DNA of 64,000 nucleotides from Gleimia hominis (GTDB lineage Bacteria > Actinomycetota > Actinomycetes > Actinomycetales > Actinomycetaceae). Positions 8,700-17,394 of the stretch are shown in pieces (position 1 is the first letter of the stretch; every line of letters begins with the position of its first letter). The notes beneath the pieces were generated by a model. It ran no database searches. It saw only the letters and a list, made by a program, of their open reading frames with translations, and was not told the origin of the DNA. The stretch lies in the NCBI RefSeq assembly GCF_032085515.1, contig NZ_JASXSX010000003.1:1-64000 (forward strand), read 5' to 3'. Made by a program: the position numbers and the translations under genes.

Positions 8700-9764
8700 T
8701 TACTTCACCTTCCCGGGGAACTGGAGGGAGAAACGCTGGTCTCCCTCTACGATGTCGTGCATGTCAGCGATGGAGTGGCGCAGCATGAGGGTGCGTTCCA
8801 GGCCCATGCCGAATGCGAAACCGGTGTATTCACTTGCGTCCACGCCGCAGGCTTTGAGGACGTTGGGGTTGACCATGCCGCAGCCACCCCATTCGATCCA
8901 GCCGGCGCCGCCTTTCTTCTGTGGGAACCATAGGTCCATTTCAGCACTGGGTTCGGTGAATGGGAAGTAGCTTGGTCGCAGCCGGGTTTTCGCTTCCGGG
9001 CCGAACATGGCGCGCGCGAAGTGGTCGAGCACCCCTTTGAGGTTTGCCATGGTCAGGCCTTTGTCTACCGCCAGCCCTTCAACTTGGTGGAAAACTGGGG
9101 TGTGGGTTGAATCCAGTTCGTCCGAGCGGAATACTTTGCCGGGGCACGCCACGTAGAGCGGTACGGACCGGCTCAGTAGTTCCCGGGCTTGCACGGGCGA
9201 AGTGTGGGTGCGGAGCACGAGGTGTGCATCCGTTGGGTCTTGTCCGCCAACTGAACGTCCGTCGATGTAGAACGTGTCTTGCATTTGCCGCGCGGGGTGG
9301 TCTGCGTCGAAGTTTAGGGCGTCGAAGTTGAACCACTCGTGTTCCACTTCGGGACCTTCGGCGATATCCCATCCGAGTGATACAAAGAAGTCGGTGATTT
9401 CGTCTTGGATTGTCTGCAACGGATGGCACGCGCCGGGGAGGGAACGGTTTGCGGGCGTGGTTATGTCCACGGTTTCCACTTCGAGTTGGTGTGCTTCGTG
9501 TTCGCGTTCCAACTGGGTTTTGCGCTCAAAGTAGGCTTCGTTAATAGTTTTGCGGGCAGCTCCGACCGCGCGGCCTGCTGTTGCTTTGTCAGCTCCGGGA
9601 AGGTTTTTGATTTCCCGGTTAGCAGCCGTTACCGCAGACCCCTCGCCGATGTGTTCACTCTTGACACGAGCTAGTGCTTCCAGGTCCCCTGCCGCTTCTA
9701 TGGCGCTGACGGCCTGTTTCACCGCCTGCTCCATTGCTGTTTTGTCTAGAGGATTTAGTTCCAT
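8700..9764 (-). CDS. pheS: Phenylalanyl-tRNA synthetase alpha subunit
   Basis: Catalytic alpha chain of PheRS, class II. Class II motifs are seen around HPARQMQDTFYID, RTHTSPVQAREL and the motif 3 GFAFGMGLERTLMLRH near the end. The N-terminus is the usual coiled-coil tRNA-binding arm. A TTG at 9776 is also open; I choose the ATG at 9764 because the only purine-rich sequence, GGTGG, is 12 bases upstream and too close for the TTG. Length is 354 residues, normal. It is divergent from panB across about 135 bases. Confidence 0.95.
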   Translation of the reverse strand: MELNPLDKTAMEQAVKQAVSAIEAAGDLEALARVKSEHIGEGSAVTAANREIKNLPGADKATAGRAVGAARKTINEAYFERKTQLEREHEAHQLEVETVDITTPANRSLPGACHPLQTIQDEITDFFVSLGWDIAEGPEVEHEWFNFDALNFDADHPARQMQDTFYIDGRSVGGQDPTDAHLVLRTHTSPVQARELLSRSVPLYVACPGKVFRSDELDSTHTPVFHQVEGLAVDKGLTMANLKGVLDHFARAMFGPEAKTRLRPSYFPFTEPSAEMDLWFPQKKGGAGWIEWGGCGMVNPNVLKACGVDASEYTGFAFGMGLERTLMLRHSIADMHDIVEGDQRFSLQFPGKVK

Positions 9765-9887
9765 AATTAGATTCAACCACCACGATTAACGTACGTTTAC
9801 ATCTTTTAGACTATCGCGCAAATGGGTAGTTGAGACAATTCCGTCCATCTTTAGACACGCCGTGCCAGCTTTTCTTTTTCTTGAGGC

Positions 9888-9902
9888 GATAATAGAAGCA
9901 TG
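9888..9902 (+). promoter_or_regulatory. -10 element of a likely leaderless panB transcript
   Basis: GATAAT at 9888-9893 is followed after only six bases by the panB ATG at 9900. There is no ribosome binding site. Actinobacteria commonly translate such leaderless mRNAs. Confidence 0.5.
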
Positions 9903-10736
9903 ACTACAAACAACTCGGATACTGAGATTTCTTTTAAAGAACCGAAGCGTTGGCGCGTGCAGCACGTGGCTGCGGCGAAGGCTGCTGGGCGGAAGCTGAC
10001 GATGTTAACGTCGTATGACGCCCTCACCGCCCCCATTATGGAAGCCGCTGGGGTGGACATGATTTTGGTGGGTGATTCGTACGGGAACGTGCAGTTGGGG
10101 TATGACACCACTGTGAAAGTGACGTTGGATGACATGGTGCGCGCCACCGGTGCGGTCGCCCGGTCTGTGCACCGCCCCCTGGTGGTTGCGGACATGCCGT
10201 TTGGCACTTACGAGGGTGATAAGTACCGCGGGTTTGAGGCCGCTGCGGAACTTATGCGCGCCGGTGCGGACGCGGTGAAGTTAGAAGGTGGAGTGGAACG
10301 CGCCGACGTGATCGAGCAGTTGACTACCAGTGGAATCCCGGTGTGCGCGCACTTGGGCTTCACACCACAGTCCGTTAACACGCTGGGTGGCCCGCGGATG
10401 CAGGGGCGCGGTTTGGGCGCGGAGAAGCTGATAGCCGACGCGGAAGCAGTGCAGGAGGCGGGGGCATTCGCATTGGTTTTAGAGATGGTGCCTGACCGCG
10501 CGGCCGCCCGGATTACCCGCACGCTGAGGATTCCCACGATTGGGATTGGTGCGGGGCCAAACACGGATGGGCAAGTGTTAGTTTGGTCTGACATGGCGGG
10601 GATGACGGCGTGGACCCCCAGTTTTGTTAAACGCTTCGCGGAGCTGGGTGAGCAGTTGAAGCAGGCGGCGCAGGCTTACACGCAGGCTGTTAAGGATGGT
10701 TCTTTCCCTGCACCCCAGCATTACAAATCGGAGTAG
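9900..10736 (+). CDS. panB: 3-methyl-2-oxobutanoate hydroxymethyltransferase
   Basis: First committed enzyme of pantothenate (vitamin B5) synthesis: transfers a hydroxymethyl group from methylene-tetrahydrofolate to alpha-ketoisovalerate. The 278-residue TIM barrel shows MLTSYDA, the metal-binding VGDSYGNV near residue 60, KLEGGVE near 125 and the catalytic glutamate in EMVPDRAA near 190. The start at 9900 is six bases after a -10 element, so the mRNA is probably leaderless. panC and panD are not in the window. map follows 63 bases later. Confidence 0.95.
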   Translation: MTTNNSDTEISFKEPKRWRVQHVAAAKAAGRKLTMLTSYDALTAPIMEAAGVDMILVGDSYGNVQLGYDTTVKVTLDDMVRATGAVARSVHRPLVVADMPFGTYEGDKYRGFEAAAELMRAGADAVKLEGGVERADVIEQLTTSGIPVCAHLGFTPQSVNTLGGPRMQGRGLGAEKLIADAEAVQEAGAFALVLEMVPDRAAARITRTLRIPTIGIGAGPNTDGQVLVWSDMAGMTAWTPSFVKRFAELGEQLKQAAQAYTQAVKDGSFPAPQHYKSE

Positions 10737-10799
10737 AGTTTGTGGCGGATAGTAACCTAGCTGTAAACATGTAACCGATCTGTAGGATTTCAATAGATT

Positions 10800-11651
10800 A
10801 TGTCATTGCTTTCACCGGGAAAGATCTCTGCAAAACGCGCTGTTCCTTCGACGATTGAGCGGCCTGAGTACCTGTTCCACGACGGACCTGAGGTAGTCAC
10901 CGCTTCCGACGTTAAGGACCCGCAGACGGTGGAGAAGATTCGGCGTGCCGGCGCGATTGCAGCCGGTGCGCTGGAGGCTGCGGGGGCGGCGGCAAAACCC
11001 GGGGTGACAACCGATGAGCTCGACCGGATTGCACACGAGTACATTATTGCCCAAGGCGCCTACCCCTCGTGTTTGGACTACATGGGGTTCCCCAAATCGG
11101 TTTGCACCTCTATTAACGAGTGCATTTGCCATGGGATTCCCGACGACAGACCACTGCAAGACGGGGACATTTTGAACATTGATGTCACCGCCTATATAGA
11201 TGGTGTGCACGGTGACACTTGCGCGATGTTTCCCGTAGGGACGATCTCTGAAGAAGACTCGCTGCTGATTGAGCGCACCAAGAACGCCATGATGCGGGGT
11301 ATAAAAGCCGTGAAACCAGGCCGGGAGATCAATGTGATTGGCCGGGTGATTGAAAAATATGCGCAACGTTTCAACTACGGGGTGGTGCGTGATTTTACCG
11401 GCCACGGCGTTGGGGAAGCGTTCCATTCGGGTCTGATTATTCCGCATTACGACTCGCCGTCGTACGACACGGTAATGGAGGAGGGCATGGTGTTCACAAT
11501 CGAACCAATGCTCACCCTCGGGGGTGTGGATTGGCAGCAGTGGGACGACGGGTGGACGGTAGTGACGGCAGATGGTAGCCGCACCGCCCAGTTTGAACAC
11601 ACGATTGTGGTCACAGAAGATGGTGCAGAAATTTTAACCCTGCCAAACTAG
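10800..11651 (+). CDS. map: Type I methionine aminopeptidase
   Basis: Removes the N-terminal methionine from new proteins after deformylation by Def, which is also encoded in this window. The 283 residues include the pita-bread fold metal ligands: the two aspartates in NIDVTAYIDGVHGDT, the histidine of FTGHGVGEAFH, the glutamate in FTIEPM and the last glutamate in QFEHTIVV. A roughly 40-residue N-terminal extension is typical of actinobacterial MetAPs. No ribosome binding site is seen; TAGGAT at 10783-10788 may be a -10 of a nearly leaderless mRNA. Confidence 0.95.
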   Translation: MSLLSPGKISAKRAVPSTIERPEYLFHDGPEVVTASDVKDPQTVEKIRRAGAIAAGALEAAGAAAKPGVTTDELDRIAHEYIIAQGAYPSCLDYMGFPKSVCTSINECICHGIPDDRPLQDGDILNIDVTAYIDGVHGDTCAMFPVGTISEEDSLLIERTKNAMMRGIKAVKPGREINVIGRVIEKYAQRFNYGVVRDFTGHGVGEAFHSGLIIPHYDSPSYDTVMEEGMVFTIEPMLTLGGVDWQQWDDGWTVVTADGSRTAQFEHTIVVTEDGAEILTLPN

Positions 11652-11762
11652 TACATGAAAACCGCCTGGTAGATCACCCTGGTGGATAACAATGTGTATT
11701 AGGCAAAAACTTTTCGGCTGGTAGACGTCGTTAGTAACTTACGAGTGGTGAAAGGGCCAGTG

Positions 11763-12518
11763 ATGAGCGCAGCGTTTGGGATAGACATTGGAGGCTCGGG
11801 GATCAAAGGCGCCCTCGTGGATACAAGCGAGGGCACGCTGATAACCCCGGTGGTAACCGAACCAACTCCGCAGCCCTCCACTCCGCAGAATGTGACGAAG
11901 ATGTGCGCTGAACTATTAACGCGCTGCGAGGTGGGGCCGGATGTGCCGGTGGGCGTTACCCTGCCGGCACCGGTGTCGCACAACCGCGTGCTGTTCATAG
12001 CGAACCTTCACCAGTCGTGGGCAGGCACCGACGTGCACGCACTGTACCGCGAGTATTTGGGCACAGAAGCAGTGGGTGTGAATGACGCGGACGCCGCGGG
12101 CATTGCCGAAGCTCGTTTTGGCGCTGCCGCAGGTGTAAATGGCACCGTGTTGGTGACAACTCTTGGGACGGGGATTGGGAGCGCACTGATATTGGATGGG
12201 AAACTGTGGCCGAACTCAGAACTCGGACACTTAGAGCTAGATGGCAAAGACGCGGAATCTGTTGCCTCCTCTGCACAGAAAACGCGCTACAACCTCAGCT
12301 ACGAAAAATACGCGCAGCGGTTGCAACGCTACTACGCACACGTCGAGATGCTGCTGTGCCCCGACCTCATTGTGGTAGGCGGAGGCATCTCTGCAAATCA
12401 CGACCAGTTCCTACCGCTTCTGAAACTGCGGGCCCCTATCGTGCCCGCTAAACTACGCAACACCGCAGGCATCATTGGAGCGGCAATCCAGGCTGCAGAA
12501 GCAACTGAGAGGCACTAA
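11763..12518 (+). CDS. ppgK: Polyphosphate glucokinase
   Basis: ROK-family sugar kinase that phosphorylates glucose with polyphosphate and usually also ATP; an actinobacterial hallmark enzyme. The phosphate-binding motif GIDIGGSGIKGALVDT is at the N-terminus, with VNDADAAGIAEARFG and TLGTGIGSALI further on and ELGHLELDGKDAES typical of PPGK. The upstream GTG at 11745 is open, but the ATG at 11763 follows AAAGGG and gives a family-like start (251 residues). It follows map by 111 bases, a common actinobacterial pairing. Confidence 0.93.
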   Translation: MSAAFGIDIGGSGIKGALVDTSEGTLITPVVTEPTPQPSTPQNVTKMCAELLTRCEVGPDVPVGVTLPAPVSHNRVLFIANLHQSWAGTDVHALYREYLGTEAVGVNDADAAGIAEARFGAAAGVNGTVLVTTLGTGIGSALILDGKLWPNSELGHLELDGKDAESVASSAQKTRYNLSYEKYAQRLQRYYAHVEMLLCPDLIVVGGGISANHDQFLPLLKLRAPIVPAKLRNTAGIIGAAIQAAEATERH

Positions 12519-12542
12519 ACACACTCGACTTAGCGGGCCCGC

Positions 12543-12570
12543 AAAAGCAAAAGCACAAGCAAAAGCAAGA
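12543..12570 (+). repeat. Short GCAAAA-type repeat after ppgK
   Basis: Five near-copies of a six-base unit (GCAAAA, GCACAA, GCAAGA) lie between the ppgK stop and the 3' end of the RNase P RNA gene. They are too simple to interpret. Confidence 0.5.
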
Positions 12571-12580
12571 AAGTATAGAA

Positions 12581-12970
12581 GGTGAGCTGGCTTATAAGCC
12601 GGATTCTGTACCGGCCACGATTCCTCGCGACGAGGCGCTTAGAACCGGGTCGGCGATGGCCATCTATCTCGAACTGCCATTGCTGACAGCCTCTAGCAAC
12701 CTACCCGCGCGCGTCCAGCGGGCCGCTGCGCGCGCTGCTTGGTTTTGCTCCCAATGGGGTTTACCTAGCCACCTCAGTCACCTGAGGTGCTGGTGATCTC
12801 TTACATCACCGTTTCACCCTTACCCAACCCACCATTTTGGGCCGGGCGGTTTACTTTCTGTTGCACTAGCCTCGAGTCGCCCCGAGTGGCCGTTAGCCAC
12901 CATCGTGCCCTGTGGAGTCCGGACGTTCCTCAGCCTGTTTGCAGGCCGCGGCCATCCAGCCAGCTCACCC
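12581..12970 (-). ncRNA. rnpB: RNase P RNA (bacterial type A)
   Basis: Catalytic RNA of ribonuclease P, which trims the 5' leader of tRNA precursors. On the minus strand the 5' part carries GAGGAACGTCCGGACTCC (complement of 12914-12931), the conserved P4-region sequence. The 3' end carries ACAGAATCCGGCTTAT. The two ends pair as the P1 helix (GGTGAGCTGG near 12581 with CCAGCTCACC near 12960). AGGGTGAAACGGTG and GGTAAACCC, expected for conserved loops including the tRNA CCA-binding L15, are present. The ends are estimated from P1 pairing to within a few bases. Confidence 0.93.
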
Positions 12971-13005
12971 GCCCTTGATCTTATACCTACCGAACCCTCA
13001 GACGC

Positions 13006-13020
13006 TATTGTGGAACCATG
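13006..13020 (+). promoter_or_regulatory. -10 element of a likely leaderless yaaA transcript
   Basis: TATTGT at 13006-13011 lies six bases before the ATG at 13018, with no ribosome binding site in between. Confidence 0.4.
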
Positions 13021-13815
13021 CTAGTGCTCCTACCACCCTCAGAAACTAAACACCGACCGGAGAGCGGACCGCACTTTGACCTCTCGCGCATCCACCCCGT
13101 CAGTGAGGATCTGGCGCGCACCCGCGAAGAGATTCTCACCGCCCTGATCGAAACCAGTGCCCGGCCAGACGCGCTAGAGATCCTCAAGGTCGGTAAATCC
13201 CTGGAGGAACAAGTAAGGGCTAACCTCAGTATTGAAACTCGCGTCAGCGCTCCCGCCTGGCAGGTCTACACCGGGGTACTGTACGACGCGGCACAGCTAT
13301 CGGAAGGTGACTACCAGGGGCCAGCGGGAGCACAGCAAAACGACCAAACCGGGTTGCGCGTATGCGTGCAAAGTGCACTGCTTGGGATCGTGGATCTGAA
13401 TGCGCCCATAACTGATTACCGCCTGTCCATGGACGTGACTCTTCCTGGTGTGGGCAGGCTCGCCACCCGGTGGCGCCCCACTCTCAAACCGGTGATGGAT
13501 CAGATGGCACACCACGACGTGGTCGTTGACTGCCGATCCGGCGCCTACGCTGCGGCGTGGCCCGGCCTCGATGGGGAGCACGAACTGGTGAAAGTTAAAG
13601 CGGTGCGCATAAAAGACGGACGCCGGCGCGTTGTTTCACACTGGGCCAAGCGGTTCCGCGGACTCCTCACGGGTGAAATTATCCGAAACCAACCAGATTC
13701 CAACTTGGCGGCACTATTCGACGTGGCCCAAAACCTCGTGGGGAAAGAAGGGATTGAACGGGTCGACCTGGTGGAAGGGACGCGAAACTTCGAACTGGTG
13801 ATTGAAGCGCAATAG
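13018..13815 (+). CDS. yaaA: YaaA family peroxide-stress protein
   Basis: Member of the YaaA/DUF328 family (265 residues). In E. coli YaaA limits intracellular free iron during peroxide stress. The signature N-terminus LVLLPPSETK is present, followed by YTGVLYD and the C-terminal VKVKAVRIKDGRR and SHWAKRFRG blocks. It stands alone between rnpB and the convergent mntH. Its closeness to a manganese transporter is compatible with a shared metal or oxidative-stress theme but may be chance. Confidence 0.88.
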   Translation: MLVLLPPSETKHRPESGPHFDLSRIHPVSEDLARTREEILTALIETSARPDALEILKVGKSLEEQVRANLSIETRVSAPAWQVYTGVLYDAAQLSEGDYQGPAGAQQNDQTGLRVCVQSALLGIVDLNAPITDYRLSMDVTLPGVGRLATRWRPTLKPVMDQMAHHDVVVDCRSGAYAAAWPGLDGEHELVKVKAVRIKDGRRRVVSHWAKRFRGLLTGEIIRNQPDSNLAALFDVAQNLVGKEGIERVDLVEGTRNFELVIEAQ

Positions 13816-13848
13816 TTCTACGCGCTACTTCCCTACCCGCGCCAGCGT

Positions 13849-15072
13849 TTAGTCGACACCCATCGCCATGAGCACGAGCAACGCAATGTTCAACCCCACA
13901 ATCACCACTGCGATCAGAGAGGACACTACCTGCAGGGCACGCCCGTCCGCGTTTTTGCCCATTAGGTCGCGGTTACGGGTGTAAATCGTGAGGGGAATAA
14001 TCGCCATTGGAATACCGAACGAAAGCACCGCTTGGGACACCACAAGCGCCCACGTTGGTTCAACGCCCGACCACAGGATCGCCAAAGCGGGAATCAAGGT
14101 GATCAGCCGGCGCCAAACTAGCGGCACGTCTATGTGGAGGAGGCCCTTCATGATTTCACTCCCCGCGTACGCTCCCACTGAAGTTGAAGCTAAGCCAGAG
14201 GCCAGTAGCCCAATGCCGAAGATGGTTGCGATAACGGGCCCTAAGTGCGCGGCGATTGCCCCGTAGGCACCTTCGATCGTGTCGGTGCCCGATACCCCTC
14301 CCAGGGCAGATGCGGCCAGCAAAAGCAGGGCAATGTTCACGAACCCAGCCACAACCAGTGCCCACGTCACGTCAAACTTGGAGGCGCGCAGTAACCGTTC
14401 GGTGGAGTGCTCACTGCCGTGGTGGCGGTGGATCACTAAGGATGAATGCAGGTAGATCGCGTGGGGCATCACGGTTGCGCCCAGCATTGAGGCAGCCACC
14501 AGCACCGTGTCGGTCCCGGCGAAGCGGGGCACCAAACCAGAGAGGATACCGGACGCGGACGGCGGTGCCACAAACAACCCACCCACGAATCCAATGGTGA
14601 TGATCACGAGCAGCGCAATCACTATGCGTTCAAAAACGTGTTGCCGGCCCTTCCCCTGCGTTACCAACAGCACCATGGAAACGATGCCAACAATCACGCC
14701 CCCGGTGAACAAAGGTAGGCCGAACAGTAAGTTAAGGGCGATGGCCCCGCCCACTACCTCCGCTAAATCTGTTGCGGCCGCAACGATTTCTGCTTGCCCC
14801 CAAAACCCCAGTCGGACGGGTTTAGGAAGGCGGTCTCCGAGCAGTTGCGGTAAAGATTTGCCCGTAACTAACCCCAGCTTGGCACTTTGGTATTGCACTA
14901 CAACCGCCATCGCGTTTGCCAGCACAAGAACCCACACGAGGAGGTAGCTGTAGCGGGCGCCCGCGGTAATATTTGCAGCGACGTTCCCAGGATCCACGTA
15001 GGCTACGGCCGCGACAAATGCTGGGCCGAGCAAAGTGATGACGCGGCCGCGGGAGTGTTCTTTAGTTTTCAT
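13849..15072 (-). CDS. mntH: Nramp-type manganese/divalent metal transporter
   Basis: Proton-coupled Mn(II)/Fe(II) importer in the cytoplasmic membrane. The 407 residues form about 11 hydrophobic segments. The metal-site motifs are intact: DPGN at residues 27-30 in TM1 and MPHAIYLHS in TM6. The start is one base after the stop of the coiled-coil gene upstream, so it is probably cotranscribed. A DtxR/MntR-like regulator is encoded at 37987-38661 and is a plausible controller, but I could not identify its operator here. Confidence 0.93.
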   Translation of the reverse strand: MKTKEHSRGRVITLLGPAFVAAVAYVDPGNVAANITAGARYSYLLVWVLVLANAMAVVVQYQSAKLGLVTGKSLPQLLGDRLPKPVRLGFWGQAEIVAAATDLAEVVGGAIALNLLFGLPLFTGGVIVGIVSMVLLVTQGKGRQHVFERIVIALLVIITIGFVGGLFVAPPSASGILSGLVPRFAGTDTVLVAASMLGATVMPHAIYLHSSLVIHRHHGSEHSTERLLRASKFDVTWALVVAGFVNIALLLLAASALGGVSGTDTIEGAYGAIAAHLGPVIATIFGIGLLASGLASTSVGAYAGSEIMKGLLHIDVPLVWRRLITLIPALAILWSGVEPTWALVVSQAVLSFGIPMAIIPLTIYTRNRDLMGKNADGRALQVVSSLIAVVIVGLNIALLVLMAMGVD

Positions 15073-15073
15073 A

Positions 15074-15802
15074 TCATTCCGTTTTTACGACAATGCATTC
15101 AAGTTCTTCGCTCAGGAACACTTCGTCTGCGGGGAGCATGTTGATTTCGTGCCATTCCATTTCGGATAGCTGCACCGTCATACCGACAATGCTGCGTCCC
15201 TTCGCTTCCATAACGCCGATCCCACCTGTGCGGGAGCGGCAGTACTCGTATTCTTCGCTTAACTCATCGTCGAGTTCACCGGCAAGTTTGGTGCGCAGCT
15301 GCGTTTTCTCTTCCAGCTCCGCTTCCACGTCGGACATGGCGGTGCCCAGTTCTTCCCGCGCCTTCGCCTGGTCGGCCCCCACCTGGTTCATTTGATCTTC
15401 GAGTTTGGTAACGGCTTCGTGGGCGCGTTCGCGTTTTTCCATTACTTGGATAACCGTGGTTTCCAGTTCGCCCCGCCGTTTCGCCATCTGATTCAGCTCG
15501 TGCTGCATGGCCATCAGGTCTTTTGACGTGCCTTTCCCAGCGTCTAGGCGCCCCTGCATGCTGTCTTGACGGGCTTCGAGCCGTTCGAGGTCGTGTTCCA
15601 CCTGTTTAACATCCCGGTCTACATCTTTTTCTTTTGACCTGGCCCCAATGAGAGCGCGTTCCAGATCATCTCGCCGCGCCCCAAGTTCGTCCAGCGTGGC
15701 TACTACAGGGTGTTTCTTGCGGATAGTTTTTAGTTGCGCAATCCGCCGGTCTGCTGCCTGCAGGTCTAAAAGGATTTGTTGTTGCTCCGGTGATGCTTTC
15801 AT
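15074..15802 (-). CDS. CT398-like coiled-coil hairpin protein with degenerate zinc ribbon
   Basis: A 242-residue protein of the actinobacterial family usually annotated as C4-type zinc ribbon domain protein. Residues 1-170 form a long coiled-coil hairpin rich in Glu, Lys, Arg and Gln. In typical members the C-terminus holds two CxxC knuckles; here the corresponding segments read GIGVMEAKGRSIVG and FLSEELECIVVKTE, leaving a single cysteine, so zinc binding is probably lost. The start is placed at the ATG 15802, with GGGAGG upstream. It sits between the Nif3-like gene and mntH. Its function is unknown; relatives are suggested to bind nucleic acid. Confidence 0.8.
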   Translation of the reverse strand: MKASPEQQQILLDLQAADRRIAQLKTIRKKHPVVATLDELGARRDDLERALIGARSKEKDVDRDVKQVEHDLERLEARQDSMQGRLDAGKGTSKDLMAMQHELNQMAKRRGELETTVIQVMEKRERAHEAVTKLEDQMNQVGADQAKAREELGTAMSDVEAELEEKTQLRTKLAGELDDELSEEYEYCRSRTGGIGVMEAKGRSIVGMTVQLSEMEWHEINMLPADEVFLSEELECIVVKTE

Positions 15803-15891
15803 TTTTTGGCCTCCCACCAGTGGTACGTTCGTGCGGTTATGAAGTTTTCCTTGAGGGCACCCTCACCTCAAGTTTAATGGTGACTTATTGC

Positions 15892-16719
15892 CTATCCCAA
15901 AGTTCTCTTGTGTTCTTGCCACGGTTCAGTACAGGTTCGGGATAAGTCCACTTGCACGCCGGGGAGCGCGGCTTGCAGGTCGTCTTGCAGGTTGGGGAGC
16001 CACAGCCATTCGGTTGCCCAGTGGGATCCACTGATGAGGGCCGGCTTCCCTTCACTCAGGTGCTCCGATGCCGGGTGGTGGCGCAGATCTGCGGTTACGT
16101 ACACGTCTGTCCCTAGTTCGCGGACCTTTTGCAAGAACGAGTCGCCCGCCCCACCAGAGACCGCTACGCGCTTGATTGGCATGCTGCCGTCCGCCCCGTA
16201 GGGCGCTCCAACGTAGATTCCATGCGGCCCGGCTGGGAGCGCCTGCGCCACCCGCGCTGCGAACTCCCCCAGTGTCGTTTCTTCTTCTAGATCCGCGTAG
16301 CGTCCAAGGCCAACGAGCTGGGTTGTTTTTTGGGATTCTTGCGGTTCGAACGGCGTGCCTTCGAAACCAAGCGCATGTGCAAGTGACCACGCGACTCCAC
16401 GCGCGGCCGCGTCTGCGTTCGTGTGCGCATTCATGAGGGACACGTTCGCACGAATTAGTTCATGCACCATCCGCCCTTTGTAATCGGTACAAGACACGCT
16501 GTTAGTGCCGCGCAGGTACAGGGGGTGGTGCGTAATGAGCATGTCATAGTTACCTTCAACCGCTTGTTCAACAGTTTGAGGTACTGGGTCGACCGCCAGC
16601 AGAATTGACTCCACTACTTGGTTTGGCTCCCCGACGATCAGTCCGTTTGAATCCCACGACTCCTGGAGGGCTGCGGGATACATCCGTTCCATCTGTGCCA
16701 TAACATCGCGTACAAGCAT
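15892..16719 (-). CDS. Nif3-like dinuclear metal centre protein
   Basis: Nif3/YbgI family (also called GTP cyclohydrolase 1 type 2 family), a toroidal hexamer with a two-metal site; exact reaction unresolved. The metal ligands appear in MLITHHPLYLRG and MNAHTNADAA, with VAVSGGAGDSFL and the distal ISGSHWATEW. Two in-frame ATGs are possible (16728 and 16719). I use 16719 because GAGG precedes it and the family N-terminus fits. It is followed by the CT398-like gene, a pairing conserved in actinobacteria. Confidence 0.9.
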   Translation of the reverse strand: MLVRDVMAQMERMYPAALQESWDSNGLIVGEPNQVVESILLAVDPVPQTVEQAVEGNYDMLITHHPLYLRGTNSVSCTDYKGRMVHELIRANVSLMNAHTNADAAARGVAWSLAHALGFEGTPFEPQESQKTTQLVGLGRYADLEEETTLGEFAARVAQALPAGPHGIYVGAPYGADGSMPIKRVAVSGGAGDSFLQKVRELGTDVYVTADLRHHPASEHLSEGKPALISGSHWATEWLWLPNLQDDLQAALPGVQVDLSRTCTEPWQEHKRTLG

Positions 16720-16728
16720 TTGCCTCAT

Positions 16729-17077
16729 GTTACAAAGCTAGCAGATCACAGTTTAGAACTCATAAGTTCTTAGTTTGCGACTTTTTGTTTCAGTTTAGTG
16801 ATATTACCCGTTCAGTAACCACTTGGGCTTGCAAACATCATTTAGAAACCGTTCGGGCTTGCATACATCGTTTAGAAGCCGCTCTGATTTGTATCCATCG
16901 TGCAGCAACCACATGGGCTTGCAGACATCGTTTAGAAACCGCTCGGAGCTTTCCCCTCAAGCAAAATAAAGGAAAGAAACATGAACACGTCCAGAAGAAA
17001 CTCGCACAAGTGGGCGCGCGGAAAACATGAAAGGTAAGAAAAGTGTGCCACACAGCGGAAATGAGCATGCGAGCTGG
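16729..17077. other. Intergenic region holding a 30-bp tandem repeat
   Basis: Between the Nif3-like gene and the His-rich small gene. Its main content is the repeat at 16817-16950. Open frames cross the repeat on both strands (16785-17030 plus and 16838-17068 minus), but both translate as low-complexity decapeptide repeats and lack ribosome binding sites, so I do not call them genes. Confidence 0.5.
16817..16950. repeat. 30-bp tandem repeat, about 4.4 copies
   Basis: Units at 16817-16846, 16847-16876, 16877-16906, 16907-16936 and a partial fifth. Consensus features are AACC, GGGCTTGCA and ACATCGTTTAGA. Copy 3 is the most diverged. The 30-base unit is a multiple of three, so one frame on each strand stays open (on the plus strand TTWACKHHLE, TVRACIHRLE and variants). 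Confidence 0.9.
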
Positions 17078-17120
17078 TGATTGATTTAATAGGTCAATCA
17101 GAATGTTTTCATGCGATAAT
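17078..17120 (+). promoter_or_regulatory. Promoter and operator-like palindrome of the His-rich small gene
   Basis: Inverted repeat TGATTGA (17078-17084) / TCAATCA (17094-17100) with a nine-base spacer, followed by a likely -10 GATAAT at 17115-17120. A regulator could bind the palindrome where the -35 would be. Confidence 0.45.
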
Positions 17121-17152
17121 GGGAAGCGTCAGATCCTATAAAAGGAGAGGTT

Positions 17153-17296
17153 ATGAAACGCGAAGACAGCCCAGAACTTGGGCATGCCCACAAAGAGCAT
17201 GACAAAGAAAACCCAATGCGCGGTGTTTCTGACCCGCAAACCCCATACCCTCCGAAGATGCATCACGAGCATGCGGAAGAGGATGAGCAGAACTAA
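17153..17296 (+). CDS. Small His-rich acidic protein (47 residues)
   Basis: Unrecognised small protein. The ATG at 17153 follows a near-perfect ribosome binding site (AAAGGAGAGG, 17141-17150). The sequence begins MKREDSPELGHAHKEHDKE and ends KMHHEHAEEDEQN: hydrophilic, six histidines in two clusters, eleven Asp/Glu, no cysteine, no membrane segment. It has its own promoter-like region and a terminator at 17373-17394, so it looks like a complete single-gene unit. Histidine clusters suggest metal binding, but that is only inference. Confidence 0.7.
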   Translation: MKREDSPELGHAHKEHDKENPMRGVSDPQTPYPPKMHHEHAEEDEQN

Positions 17297-17372
17297 GTTG
17301 CATTAGTTTTTTTGAAGCAAAACCTAACCTTTGTATTAAAGGTTCGCGGTTGCTTCAAAACTGCGAATACCC

Positions 17373-17394
17373 AGGAGGTCCGCGAGGACCTCCT
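17373..17394 (+). terminator. Intrinsic terminator of the small His-rich gene
   Basis: Perfect 9-bp stem AGGAGGTCC / GGACCTCCT with GCGA loop, followed by TTACTTTAT, 77 bases after the stop. Confidence 0.75.

Noticed and set aside
16785..17068. Repeat-encoded proteins on both strands of the 30-bp array
   Set aside because: Low-complexity translation from a tandem repeat, no start signals; reported as repeat only.
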